DNA of 17,846 nt from an uncultured Actinomycetes bacterium (GCA_946886425.1 CAMPIP010000029.1:1-17846); one strand, 5' to 3'; counted from the first letter of the stretch, positions 1 to 7,389 are shown. Notes: generated from the letters alone by a model not told the origin. Numbers and translations are program-made.

Positions 1-1
1 G

Positions 2-223
2 CCGATGAGCCTTGCCGGGATCCCGGCGATCTCGATCCCCGCCGGCCTCGCCCAGCCCGACGAGGGCGGTCCGGAGCTGCCGGTCGGCTTCCAGATCGCC
101 GCCCCGGCCTTCGCCGAGGGGGACCTGCTCGAGGCCGCCCACGCGCTGGAGCGGGCGATCGACTTCGAGGCGGTCGCCGCCCCGCACCGGCCCTGGAACG
201 GGGGAGGGGGCGCCGGTGGCTGA
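2..223 (+). CDS. gatA: Glu-tRNA(Gln)/Asp-tRNA(Asn) amidotransferase subunit A, C-terminal end (partial)
   Basis: This is the last 73 codons of an amidase-family GatA; the gene begins before the window. GatA releases ammonia from glutamine and passes it to GatB, which amidates misacylated Glu-tRNA(Gln) or Asp-tRNA(Asn) in the cytoplasm. The visible part starts with the typical late-GatA stretch SLAGIPAISIPAG, followed by PVGFQIAAPAFAEGDLL and a terminal helix (ALERAID) as in the family. The Ser-cisSer-Lys catalytic triad lies upstream and cannot be seen. The TGA at 221-223 overlaps the GTG of the next gene, gatB, by 8 bases, so the two are probably translationally coupled. The assignment rests on both the tail motifs and the gatB neighbour. 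Confidence 0.9.
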   Translation, partial: PMSLAGIPAISIPAGLAQPDEGGPELPVGFQIAAPAFAEGDLLEAAHALERAIDFEAVAAPHRPWNGGGGAGG

Positions 224-1652
224 CCTGGAAGCGGTGATCGGGCTGGAGATCCACGTCCAGCTGGCGACCAGGACGAAGATGTTCTGCGGCTGCGAGCTCT
301 CCTTCGGCGACGAGCCCAACGTCCATACCTGCCCGGTCTGCCTCGCCCACCCGGGCGTGCTGCCGACGGTCAACGAGCAGGCGATCCACTACGCCCTGCT
401 GATCGCCGCCGCGCTCGGCTGCGAGGTGGCCCCGCGCTCGATCTTCCACCGCAAGAACTACTTCTATCCGGACAGCCCGAAGGCGTACCAGATCAGCCAG
501 TACGACATCCCGATCGCCGGCGCCGGAAAGCTCGGCGACGTCCGCATCCATCGCGCCCACCTCGAGGAGGACGCGGCGAAGATGGTCCACGTCGGCGAGT
601 CGGGCCGGATCCACGGCTCCGGAGCCTCGCTGGTCGACTTCAACCGCGGCGGCACGCCGCTGGTCGAGATCGTCACCGAGCCGGACCTGCGCGGCGCCGC
701 CGAAGCGGCCCAGTGGGCGCGGCTGCTGCGGGAGACGGTCCGCCAGCTCGGCGTCTCCGACGTCAACATGGAGGAGGGGAGCCTGCGGGTCGACGCCAAC
801 GTCTCGGTGCGCCCGGCCGGCAGCGAGGAGCTCGGCACCAAGACCGAGCTGAAGAACATGAACAGCTTCCGCTTCCTGCAGCGCGGGGTCGAAGCCGAGC
901 TGGAGCGCCAGCGGGCGCTGGTCGAGGCGGCGGGGACGGTCGAACAGGAGACCCTCCACTTCGACCCCGCGACCGGCAGCCTCACCTCGCTGCGCTCCAA
1001 GGAGGAAGCCCACGACTACCGCTACTTCCCCGAGCCCGACCTGGTCCCGGTGGCGCCGACCCAGGCGATGCTGCGCGAGGCGCGCGAGTCGCTGCCGGAG
1101 CTGCCGGCGGCGCGGATCGAGCGCTACCTCGGGATGGGCCTGGCCGAGGACGTGGCGCTGACCCTGGCCACCGACCCCGAGACCGCCGAGTTCTTCGAGC
1201 GCACCGCGGCTGCCGCCGACGGCATCGAGGCCCGCACCGTCGCCAACTGGGTGACCGGCGAGCTCGCCGCGGCGCTGCGCCAGGCCGACGAGGAGGCCGG
1301 CGCCGCCGACTCCAAGGTCGAGCCCGAGGCCCTGGCGTCCCTGGTCGCCCTGGTCGGCGAGAAGAAGATCTCCCACGGCAGCGGCAAGACCGTGCTGGCC
1401 GCCCTGGTCGCCGAGGGGGGCGACCCGGCCGCGATCGTCGAGCGCGAGGGCCTTGCCCAGATCTCTGACAGCGGCGAGCTGGAGGGCATCGTCGAGGCCG
1501 CGATCGCCGCCAACCCCGAGGCCGCCGAGCAGATCAGGGCCGGCAACGGCAAGGCGATCGGCGCGATCGTCGGCGCCGTCATGAAAGAGACCAAGGGCCG
1601 GGCGGACGGCGGCGAGGTCAACCGCCTGATCCGGGAGCAGCTGGGGACCTAG
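216..1652 (+). CDS. gatB: Glu-tRNA(Gln)/Asp-tRNA(Asn) amidotransferase subunit B
   Basis: GatB binds the misacylated tRNA, activates the side-chain carboxylate with ATP and amidates it with ammonia channelled from GatA. The reading frame is open further upstream, but GTG at 216 is chosen: it follows a purine-rich GGGGGAGGGGG tract at 200-210, overlaps the gatA stop, and gives the classic N-terminus VADLEAVIGLEIHVQL. Family motifs appear in order: MFCGC, CPVCLAHPGVLP, YFYPDSPKAYQISQYD, DFNRGGTPLVEIVTEPD, EEGSLRVDANVSVRP, GTKTELKNMNSFRF and YFPEPDL. The C-terminal YqeY-like helical domain ends in GAVMKETKGRADGGEVNRLI. The 478-residue length is normal. The cysteines of the zinc site region are present. 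Nothing suggests damage, and the call is secure. Confidence 0.96.
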   Translation: MADLEAVIGLEIHVQLATRTKMFCGCELSFGDEPNVHTCPVCLAHPGVLPTVNEQAIHYALLIAAALGCEVAPRSIFHRKNYFYPDSPKAYQISQYDIPIAGAGKLGDVRIHRAHLEEDAAKMVHVGESGRIHGSGASLVDFNRGGTPLVEIVTEPDLRGAAEAAQWARLLRETVRQLGVSDVNMEEGSLRVDANVSVRPAGSEELGTKTELKNMNSFRFLQRGVEAELERQRALVEAAGTVEQETLHFDPATGSLTSLRSKEEAHDYRYFPEPDLVPVAPTQAMLREARESLPELPAARIERYLGMGLAEDVALTLATDPETAEFFERTAAAADGIEARTVANWVTGELAAALRQADEEAGAADSKVEPEALASLVALVGEKKISHGSGKTVLAALVAEGGDPAAIVEREGLAQISDSGELEGIVEAAIAANPEAAEQIRAGNGKAIGAIVGAVMKETKGRADGGEVNRLIREQLGT

Positions 1653-1727
1653 GCGAACTCCTCCGTTTACTCAGATGCCTTTAGGGTGCCACCGGTCTCG
1701 GCGGACCCCACACACGAAGGAGAGTCA

Positions 1728-1934
1728 ATGCGTCGCCTTATCGTCACCGGCCTCGCCGTCGCCGGGCTGCTCGGCATCTCGGCCCAACCCGCGCTCGCGG
1801 GGGACAAGGACTGCTCGGACTTCCGGACCCAGGCAGCGGCTCAGAAGTTCTTCAAGAAGCACGGCGGTCCGAAGAGAGATCCGCATCGGCTCGACGCCGA
1901 CCATGACGGGATCGCCTGCGAGAGCAACCCGTAG
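1728..1934 (+). CDS. Small secreted Excalibur calcium-binding domain protein
   Basis: A 68-residue protein with a signal peptide: MRRL, a hydrophobic core, then a signal peptidase I type site PALA|GD after residue 24. The mature part is one Excalibur domain, a short extracellular module related to EF-hand loops: DCSDFRTQAAAQKFF (about 28-42), then LDADHDGIACE, with aspartates at 56, 58 and 60 and a paired cysteine at 64. Known Excalibur domains bind calcium or sit on surface nucleases and envelope proteins; here no other domain is attached, so its role is unknown. The ATG at 1728 is preceded by a strong Shine-Dalgarno (GAAGGAGA, 1716-1723). A nested palindrome over the NDH-2 start begins 6 bases after its stop. 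Domain call secure; function open. Confidence 0.88.
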   Translation: MRRLIVTGLAVAGLLGISAQPALAGDKDCSDFRTQAAAQKFFKKHGGPKRDPHRLDADHDGIACESNP

Positions 1935-1940
1935 GACGCG

Positions 1941-2011
1941 CAGGCCATTCGCGCCAATATGCACTTTGTAACAACGTGTTACAAGGTTGCTATCGTGGCG
2001 CGAATGGCCTG
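1941..2011. promoter_or_regulatory. Nested palindrome over the NDH-2 promoter and start codon
   Basis: An outer perfect 16-bp inverted repeat (CAGGCCATTCGCGCCA at 1941-1956 and its reverse complement at 1996-2011) encloses an inner perfect 19-bp palindrome, TTGTAACAACGTGTTACAA at 1966-1984. Their centres differ by one base. The right outer arm contains the ATG of NDH-2 (2004). The inner site is built like a homodimeric repressor operator. Its TTGT/ACAA ends recall Rex sites, which control NADH dehydrogenase genes in other bacteria, but the length is one base longer than usual Rex operators. In an RNA reading through from the upstream gene, the outer arms would pair and bury the start codon. 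Structure is seen directly; regulator identity is inference. Confidence 0.7.
1991..1996 (+). promoter_or_regulatory. Possible -10 element for NDH-2
   Basis: TATCGT, preceded by TGC (an extended -10 look), ends 7 bases before the ATG at 2004. Transcription would begin at or just before the start codon, giving a leaderless mRNA. There is no Shine-Dalgarno sequence. The inner palindrome at 1966-1984 would cover the -35 area, suiting repression. This is a weak sequence match supported mainly by position. Confidence 0.35.
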
Positions 2012-3275
2012 GAACGTAGTCATTGCGGGCGGTGGGTTCGGCGGCGCGGCGGCGGCGCGGGAGCTGGAGAAGCTGATGCCGCGGCAGTCGGCCCGGCTGG
2101 TCCTGGTCAACGAGACGAACTTCGCGCTCTACACGCCGTTCCTGCCGGAGGCGGCGGCGGGGACGCTGGAGCCGCGGCACGTGGTGACGCCGCTGCGGGA
2201 CATCCTCGACCGCACCTACCTGCGGCTCGGCTCGATCGTCGGCCACGACCCCGCCGCGAAGACGGTCGAGCTGCGGACCAAAGCCGGCGAGCTGGAGACG
2301 CTGCCTTACGACCAGCTGCTGCTCGCGCTGGGCTCGGTCTCGCGGGTGCTACCGGTCCCGGGTCTGGCCGAGCACGCGATCGGGTTCAAGGGGCTCGCCG
2401 ATGCGATCTGGCTGCGCAACCACGTGGTCGAGACGCTCGAGGAAGCGAACGCGACCGAGGACCCGGCCCGACGCGAAGAGCTGCTCACCTACGTTTTCGT
2501 CGGCGGCGGCTACGCCGGCCTCGAGGCGCTGGCCGAGCTGCAGGACTTTGCAGCCGACGCGATGGAGTCATATCCTCGCGCCCGCCTGCACGGGATGCGC
2601 TGGGTGCTGGTCGAGGCCAGCGACCGGGTGCTGCCGGAGATCGACCGGCAGCTGGCCGACTACGCCCTCCGCGAGCTGCGCGGCCGCGGCATCGACATCC
2701 GCCTGCGGACGACCCTGGAGGAGGTCGGTGCCAACTCGGCGCGGCTCTCCAGCGGCGAGACCCTGCCGACCCGGACCGTCGTCTGGACCGCCGGCGTCGC
2801 CCCGCAGCCGATCCTCCGCGACCTCAACGTGCCCCTGGACGAGCGCGGCCGGGTCCCGGTCGACGAGCGCCTGCGCGTCCAGGGCATGGACTCGGTCTGG
2901 GCGATCGGCGACTGCGCCGCCGCCCCCGACCCGCGCGGCGGCCTCTGCCCGCCGACCGCCCAGCACGCCGTCCGCCAGGGTCCGGTGGCGGCCCGCAACA
3001 TCGCCGCCCAGCTCGGGATCGGATCGCCGGAGCCGTTCGAGTACCGCGGCGAAGCCGCCTTCGTCAACCTTGGCCGCTACAAGGCGGTCGGCAAGATCGG
3101 CGAGCGAACCTTCCGCGGCTTCCCGGCCTGGTGGATGGCCCGGACTTACCACATGAGCCAGATCCCGGGCACCGCCCGCAAAGCCCGGGCGATCCTCGAC
3201 TGGACCGCCAGCCTGCCGTTCAAGCGCGACATCTCCGAGGTCGGCTCGATCGGTCACCCGAAGCGGCTGCGCTAG
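2004..3275 (+). CDS. Type II NADH dehydrogenase (NDH-2 family FAD-dependent oxidoreductase)
   Basis: A 423-residue flavoprotein that probably oxidises NADH and reduces menaquinone at the inner membrane face without pumping protons. The FAD-binding Rossmann motif is VVIAGGGFGG (5-14); the NADH-binding motif is VFVGGGYAGLEA (about 165-175); WTAGVAP and WAIGDCAA (FAD-contacting Asp near 303) follow, then TAQHAVRQG. No clear transmembrane helix is seen, as in many NDH-2 proteins that bind the membrane peripherally. ATG 2004 is preferred; GTG 1995 and ATG 1959 are in frame but the latter would run translation through the palindrome. It lies downstream of the Excalibur gene and has its own likely control region. 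Related NDH-2-like enzymes such as sulfide:quinone reductases are less likely because the C-terminal half fits NDH-2. The men genes in this window would make its quinone. Confidence 0.88.
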   Translation: MAWNVVIAGGGFGGAAAARELEKLMPRQSARLVLVNETNFALYTPFLPEAAAGTLEPRHVVTPLRDILDRTYLRLGSIVGHDPAAKTVELRTKAGELETLPYDQLLLALGSVSRVLPVPGLAEHAIGFKGLADAIWLRNHVVETLEEANATEDPARREELLTYVFVGGGYAGLEALAELQDFAADAMESYPRARLHGMRWVLVEASDRVLPEIDRQLADYALRELRGRGIDIRLRTTLEEVGANSARLSSGETLPTRTVVWTAGVAPQPILRDLNVPLDERGRVPVDERLRVQGMDSVWAIGDCAAAPDPRGGLCPPTAQHAVRQGPVAARNIAAQLGIGSPEPFEYRGEAAFVNLGRYKAVGKIGERTFRGFPAWWMARTYHMSQIPGTARKARAILDWTASLPFKRDISEVGSIGHPKRLR

Positions 3276-3309
3276 TCGCCGCCGGGCGCGAAGCGCCAGA
3301 ATCAAGGCA

Positions 3310-3588
3310 GTGGAATACCTCGTCATCGCCTTCTTCTTCGGCCTCGCCACCGGGATCGTCGGTCGGGGCAAGGGCAGCTCCTTCTGGATCTGGTTCGCCG
3401 TCGGCGCCGTGCTGCCCCTGCTCGGGCTAATCGCCGTCGTCCTCTACCGGGTCGAGAAGAACGAACCGGAACGGCAGTGCCCCAACTGCGGCAAGGCGCT
3501 GAAGCTCTACGTCCAGGTCTGCCCGCGCTGCGGCACCGACCTCTACCTGCCCGACCCGTCCGCCGTCCGGCACCCGGGCGTCGAGTAG
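3310..3588 (+). CDS. Small membrane protein with C-terminal zinc ribbon
   Basis: A 92-residue protein of unknown function. Two hydrophobic segments (about 3-17 and 24-46) are joined by a short basic loop with GRGKGSSFWIWF, and are followed by a cytoplasmic-looking zinc ribbon: CPNC at 57-60 and CPRC at 71-74, a CxxC-x10-CxxC arrangement expected to bind one zinc. Proteins of this design are common in actinobacteria as annotated zinc-ribbon membrane proteins, and no reaction is known. GTG at 3310 is the start that includes the whole first helix; AAGG at 3304-3307 lies close upstream. It follows NDH-2 by 34 bases and could be co-transcribed with it. Its stop lies 6 bases from the end of the convergent hydrolase gene. 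Confidence 0.8.
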   Translation: MEYLVIAFFFGLATGIVGRGKGSSFWIWFAVGAVLPLLGLIAVVLYRVEKNEPERQCPNCGKALKLYVQVCPRCGTDLYLPDPSAVRHPGVE

Positions 3589-3594
3589 CCCTCC

Positions 3595-4434
3595 CTAGAC
3601 GAACCGTTTGACGAACTCAAGCGCGGTGTCGCAGACCTCGCGCCAGCCACTGTCGATCGTCAGCGAGTGCCCCCGGTTGGGGATTTTCACGATCTCGGTG
3701 ACCGCCTCGTTGCGGGACTGCCGCTTGTAGGAGGCGTGGGCGATCGCCCAGGGGACGGTGTGGTCGACCTCGCCATCGATGATCAGGAGCGGCCCGCGGT
3801 TCGGGTTCCTCGGGTCCAGCTTGGCCTCGGTGAAGGGGTTGAGGTTGGCGTTGGCCATCTGCATCAGCGCCACTCCCGGCGCCGCCACGTGGTAGGTCTC
3901 ATACAGCTCCCGCGACTCTTTCTCGTCGAGCGCGTTGGTCCATCCGTACTTGAACTGGTCGAAGGTGAGGGTGACCGCGCGGCCTCGGTTGAGCGGGTTG
4001 GCGAGCACCGGTTTGGCCGCTTTCAGGGTCGAGAGCGGCAGCGGCAAGACGCCGCGGAAGGGACCGGGGTCGATCGCCACCGTCACCGCCGAGAGGCCGC
4101 GGTCGGCGATCAGCTGGGCGAGCAGCCCGCCGGTCGAGTGGCCCATCACCGCCGGCTTGCGCTCCAGTCTCCCGATCACCTCGGCGACGTGGTCGCGGAC
4201 CTGCCCCAGCCTCTTCCCGGCGAGGGCTTCGGGATTGGCGCGCGCTTCTTCGACCGTCAGCGGGTCGTCAGGCCAGCTCGGCTTGACCGCCGCGTAGCCG
4301 GCCTCCTCGAAAGCCCCCGCCCAGTTGTCCCAGCTGCTCGGCAGCAGCCAGAGCCCGTGGATGAAGACGACCGGAACCCGGCCGCTGGCGTTTGCCTTCT
4401 CGACTTCCGCCGTCTCCTGCTCGGTGATCGTCAT
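3595..4434 (-). CDS. Alpha/beta hydrolase family protein
   Basis: A 279-residue soluble hydrolase. Visible fold marks are FIHGLWLLPSSWDNW (oxyanion-hole region, about 24-38), the nucleophile elbow GHSTGG with Ser100, the acid in IIDGEVDHTVP (Asp224, or Asp220), and the histidine in NRGHSLTID (His256). Together these make a complete Ser-Asp-His triad, so an active esterase, lipase or related enzyme is expected; the substrate cannot be read from sequence. No signal peptide is seen, so it is probably cytoplasmic. Its ATG is preceded by GGAAAGGG on the minus strand, and it begins 25 bases after the stop of the GT2 gene, so it is likely the last gene of a three-gene operon with the two glycosyltransferases. 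A role tied to them is possible but unproven. Confidence 0.85.
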   Translation of the reverse strand: MTITEQETAEVEKANASGRVPVVFIHGLWLLPSSWDNWAGAFEEAGYAAVKPSWPDDPLTVEEARANPEALAGKRLGQVRDHVAEVIGRLERKPAVMGHSTGGLLAQLIADRGLSAVTVAIDPGPFRGVLPLPLSTLKAAKPVLANPLNRGRAVTLTFDQFKYGWTNALDEKESRELYETYHVAAPGVALMQMANANLNPFTEAKLDPRNPNRGPLLIIDGEVDHTVPWAIAHASYKRQSRNEAVTEIVKIPNRGHSLTIDSGWREVCDTALEFVKRFV

Positions 4435-4459
4435 CGCGAACCCTTTCCGGCCGAGTTGG

Positions 4460-5527
4460 TTAGCGCAGCCAGGTTCTCACGATCGCGTTGGCAAAGCCAA
4501 CTCCGTAGCGGAACACCGCCGGCTTCTTGGAGTGGCCGTGGAGGCGCTGTTCGACCGTGATCGGGACCTCCCTGGCGGGGATCCCGCGCTTGATCGCCTC
4601 GATCATGAACTCGGAGGTGTGGAACTGCTCCTGCCGCAGCACGAGCTGCGGCAGCACCGTGGTCCGCACCGCCCGGTATCCGTTCGAGCAGTCGGTGACG
4701 TGGGTGCGGGTGATGAAGGAGACCAGCCGGTTGAAGAAGACGATGCCGAGCTCGCGGGCGAAGTGGTTGCGGTCGGCGTGGCCGAGGACCCGCGAGCCGT
4801 GGGCGACGTCGACCTCGCCGTCGAGGATCGGCTTGATCAGCCGCTCCATCTCGCTCGGCAGGTGCTGGCCGTCGGCGTCGAGGGTGACGACGATCTCGGC
4901 CCCCGATTCGACCATCAGCCGGTAGCCGGTGCGGAGCGCCGCGCCGCCGCCGCGGTTGGTGACGTGACGGGCGACCGAGGCCCCGTGCTCGGCGGCGACG
5001 TCGCCCGTGCCGTCGCGGGAGCCGTCGTCGACGACCAGGACCTCGGTCCCGACCCCGCAGACCGCCGCCGGCATCTGGTCCAGCACGTGGCCGATGTTCT
5101 CGGCCTCGTTGTAGGCGGGGATCAGGATCGCGACCTTGCCGCGGAAGCGCTCCGGCAGCCCCGCCTGGCGGAACTCCTCCCAGGCCAGGCCCTCCAGCGC
5201 CGCCGCCAGCTGGCGGGAGTTGCGAGCGGCCTGGGAGAGCGCCCGCAGGGTCAGCAGGAAGAGCACGAAGATCGCGAAGACGGCGAGGCCGAGGATGCGG
5301 CCGCCGTTGCCTTTCTCGAAAGAGAAGGCGGAGAGCAGCCCGTCGACGATTTCGGTGCCGGTGACCAGGGCCAGGCCGAGCCCGGCCAGCAGCAGGATCA
5401 GCACGTCGGCGTTGCGCAGCGAGCGTCGGCGGGCGACCGCGTAGACGACGATCAGCGCCGCGACGACGAGGCCGGCGGCGCGCAGCGCCGTCAGTTCGGC
5501 CGGGAAGATGCCTGCTCTGGGGACCAT
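4460..5527 (-). CDS. DUF2304-like membrane domain fused to GT2 polyprenyl-phosphate hexosyltransferase-like domain
   Basis: A 355-residue protein with two parts. Residues 13-115 hold three hydrophobic helices (about 16-32, 41-58, 78-98) and a following charged helix, resembling DUF2304, a small membrane protein usually encoded beside GT2 genes. Residues 130-355 are a GT-A fold glycosyltransferase of the dolichol-phosphate mannose synthase type: VAILIPAYNEAENI, VVDDGSRDGTG (167-174), the metal-binding DADGQH (217-222), HGSR and NGYRA. It likely moves a hexose from a nucleotide sugar to polyprenyl phosphate at the cytoplasmic face. The open frame extends to 5803, but that part overlaps the upstream gene and reads as low-complexity Arg/Pro; ATG 5527 gives a 37-base overlap with the GT39 gene and keeps all helices. 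Sugar and lipid specificity are unknown. Confidence 0.85.
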   Translation of the reverse strand: MVPRAGIFPAELTALRAAGLVVAALIVVYAVARRRSLRNADVLILLLAGLGLALVTGTEIVDGLLSAFSFEKGNGGRILGLAVFAIFVLFLLTLRALSQAARNSRQLAAALEGLAWEEFRQAGLPERFRGKVAILIPAYNEAENIGHVLDQMPAAVCGVGTEVLVVDDGSRDGTGDVAAEHGASVARHVTNRGGGAALRTGYRLMVESGAEIVVTLDADGQHLPSEMERLIKPILDGEVDVAHGSRVLGHADRNHFARELGIVFFNRLVSFITRTHVTDCSNGYRAVRTTVLPQLVLRQEQFHTSEFMIEAIKRGIPAREVPITVEQRLHGHSKKPAVFRYGVGFANAIVRTWLR

Positions 5528-6888
5528 TCGCGGCCAGAGGATATGGCCGCGAAGGCCGATGACAGGGTCAGGGCGACGAGCGGAAAGACGAGCGTCATCA
5601 GCACCTCGTTGCGACGCGGGGCCGCCAGCGAGACCGCGCCGACCGCGGTGACGAGCAGGATCGGGGTCGCCAGCGCGACCAGCTCCCACCAGCGCCGCCG
5701 CACTCCGAGCAGGGCGAAGCCGGCGACGCCGAGGGCGACGAGGAGGATCTGCACGGCCCGGCCGGCGCCGCTGCTCATCGCTTCGCCGACGCCGCTGCTC
5801 CACATCCGCCCGACCTTGCGGACCGTCATAGCGGCGTAGCCGAGCGGGTCCTCGCCGAAGAAGGTGGAGAAGTTCTCCTTGCCGATCTTGCCGAGCGCGG
5901 CGTCGCGGGTCAGCTCCGGGTAGCGGGAGGCGACCCGGTCGAAGAGCGGAGTGGGGTCGACCTTGTCGAGCGCCGCCGAGTTCGGCTCCAGGTCCCGTCC
6001 CAGGTAGCGCTTGGCCAGGACCGCCTTGACCCGCTGGTATTCGCCGTCGGCGGGCAGGAAGGTGCCGACGTAGAGCGCCTTGCCGCCGCCGGTGGAGATC
6101 GGCACCACCCGGTCGAGGACGACGTAGTTGCGGACCGTCCAGGGGACGATCAGGACGACCAGGGCGGCGAGGAAGAGGGCGGCCCCGCCCAGCGCCGGCC
6201 GCCAGCCGCGGGCGTTGAACAGGCGCAGCGCCGCCAGCACCGCGAAGGCGCCGCCGACCAGCAGGTACTCGGGCCGGAACATCGCCGTCAGTCCGAACAG
6301 CAGCCCAGGGACCAGCCAGGCGGCGAGCCGTTCTCGCTCGCTCGCCCAGAGGAAGGCAAGCACCGCCGCCGGCAGGGTGAGGATCGCCGGCGGCTCGCTC
6401 ATCAGTTGGGGGGTCGCGTGGATTACGGGCGGGACGCCGGCGCCCGCGACGGCGGCCAGCCGCCGGGTGTGATGAATTCGGCCCCCCTGTCGGGCAGAAG
6501 TCATCACACCACCCCAGGCCCGGGCGAGCCGCTCGGCGAGGGCGAAGACGACCAGGATCGCAGCGGCCCCGAGCAGCGCCTCGACGATCCGCGCCGTCCC
6601 TTCGCGGGCGCCGCCGGTCGCGTAGAAGGAGGCCGCGTAGAGCAGCGGCGCCCCCGGTGACCAGTCGCTGGAGTCGCGGAATTCCGACCCGCCGAAGCTG
6701 CCTTCCTCATACAGCGCCTTGGCGAGGCCGAAGTAGGCGCGCGAGTCGTCGGCCGGTTCCGCGGCCGGGTCGACCACCGCGTAGGCGCGCAGGCCGAGGC
6801 CGAGCGCGACGATCAGGCCGAGGACGACGAGCGTCCGCTTCCCGTGGCGCTCGGGCAGGGCGCGGATCCAGGTTGCAAGGGGGCGCAA
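5491..6888 (-). CDS. GT39-type (ArnT/PMT-like) integral membrane glycosyltransferase, first paralog
   Basis: A 465-residue multi-helix protein of the PMT_2 / GT39 superfamily, which takes sugars from polyprenyl-phosphate donors on the outer face of the membrane. After the first helix (about 19-37) comes the loop DDSRAY, whose Asp48 matches the catalytic Asp position of the family; WSPGAPLLY, LMSEPPA, MFRPEYL, VPWTVRN and the ISTGGG loop follow. All of these recur in the paralog at 7386-8768. The start is TTG at 6888; no earlier plausible codon exists and the next in-frame candidate would remove helix 1. Residues 127-141, just after RLAR, are encoded by a 45-bp palindrome (6466-6510) and look inserted. 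The adjacent GT2 enzyme could provide its lipid-linked sugar. Acceptor unknown. Confidence 0.82.
   Translation of the reverse strand: MRPLATWIRALPERHGKRTLVVLGLIVALGLGLRAYAVVDPAAEPADDSRAYFGLAKALYEEGSFGGSEFRDSSDWSPGAPLLYAASFYATGGAREGTARIVEALLGAAAILVVFALAERLARAWGGVMTSARQGGRIHHTRRLAAVAGAGVPPVIHATPQLMSEPPAILTLPAAVLAFLWASERERLAAWLVPGLLFGLTAMFRPEYLLVGGAFAVLAALRLFNARGWRPALGGAALFLAALVVLIVPWTVRNYVVLDRVVPISTGGGKALYVGTFLPADGEYQRVKAVLAKRYLGRDLEPNSAALDKVDPTPLFDRVASRYPELTRDAALGKIGKENFSTFFGEDPLGYAAMTVRKVGRMWSSGVGEAMSSGAGRAVQILLVALGVAGFALLGVRRRWWELVALATPILLVTAVGAVSLAAPRRNEVLMTLVFPLVALTLSSAFAAISSGREWSPEQASSRPN
6466..6510. repeat. Palindromic element A, in frame in the first GT39 gene
   Basis: Arms at 6466-6484 (GGTGTGATGAATTCGGCCC) and 6492-6510 (GGGCAGAAGTCATCACACC) pair at 17 of 19 positions, the outer 10 without mismatch, around a 7-base loop CCCTGTC. 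The total is 45 bp, or exactly 15 codons, so the frame is kept. It is more A/T-rich than its surroundings and contains GAATTC. It encodes a polar loop, residues 127-141, between two helices. Confidence 0.8.
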
Positions 6889-6897
6889 GGCCGGCTC

Positions 6898-6903
6898 AGG
6901 CTA
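6898..6903 (-). promoter_or_regulatory. Possible -10 element for the first GT39 gene
   Basis: On the minus strand TAGCCT ends 9 bases before the TTG start at 6888. There is no Shine-Dalgarno sequence. It resembles the TAGCAT boxes found at the same distance from three other starts here, and suggests a leaderless or nearly leaderless transcript. No convincing -35 is visible. Confidence 0.35.
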
Positions 6904-7005
6904 TCCCGCTGCATCGTTTCGCCCCGCCCCGATGGGTCGCAGGGCGCGGCGATGGCGCGGCGAACTGTTGCCGAGCACAGTGCAACTCGACTGAGGAGAA
7001 CCCCG

Positions 7006-7389
7006 ATGCATCGCACCTTCCTGATCGCCACCTCGATCGCCATGTTGGCCTCGCTGGCCCTGGCCACCGGCGCCAGCGCCAAGCCGACCGAAAAGACCTG
7101 TACGGCGAGCTCGCCGAACGTGATCGGCAAGAAGATCACCGGCACGCTCTTCGCCACCAACGTCGATCCCTCTCAGGCCCGCTTCGCCACCTGCGCCCAG
7201 GCCAAGAAGGCGATGGTGAAGACCAGCGAACTGCGTGTCGAGAAGCCGCGGATCACCGCCGCCTTCCGCTGCACGCCGACCGTGAAGAAGACCAACCCCG
7301 ACGTCGTCGCCTACAGGTGTGTCTTCAAAGGCGCCGATACGGCGACCTACATCCGGGTGACCTTCCAGGTCAGGTACAACCAGGACTAG
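7006..7389 (+). CDS. Small secreted protein with four cysteines, function unknown
   Basis: A 127-residue protein I do not recognise. A signal peptide is clear: MHRTF, a hydrophobic core to residue 20, and a signal peptidase I site GASA|KP after residue 25. The mature part of about 100 residues has cysteines at 32, 63, 89 and 105, suitable for two disulfides, many lysines, and a C-terminal stretch ATYIRVTFQVRYNQD that looks like beta strand. The ATG at 7006 is chosen because the Shine-Dalgarno GAGGAG lies at 6993-6998 and the signal peptide starts there; upstream extension is out of character. It is divergent from the first GT39 gene and convergent with the second, sharing the bases CTAG of the two stop codons. 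Nothing in the context reveals its job. Confidence 0.78.
   Translation: MHRTFLIATSIAMLASLALATGASAKPTEKTCTASSPNVIGKKITGTLFATNVDPSQARFATCAQAKKAMVKTSELRVEKPRITAAFRCTPTVKKTNPDVVAYRCVFKGADTATYIRVTFQVRYNQD

Noticed and set aside
12..215. Upstream extension of the gatB frame
   Set aside because: It overlaps gatA in another frame and reads as Arg/Pro/Ser-rich shadow; GTG 216 with a ribosome binding site gives the normal GatB start.
3285..3297. GGCGC-GAA-GCGCC hairpin after NDH-2
   Set aside because: A 5-bp stem without a T-run is too weak to call a terminator; the next gene follows closely.
5309..5329. Small inverted repeat GCCTT...AAGGC in the DUF2304-like part
   Set aside because: Arms pair only 5 bases before mismatches, and the protein loop has normal length for the domain.
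4325..5839. 504-codon plus-strand open frame
   Set aside because: Antisense to the GT2 gene, with repetitive Asp/Val/Gly composition; no domain or ribosome binding site.
5491..6888. Possible disrupted gene because of the odd 6466-6510 segment
   Set aside because: The frame stays open and all GT39 landmarks on both sides are kept, so it is an in-frame insertion and not a pseudogene.
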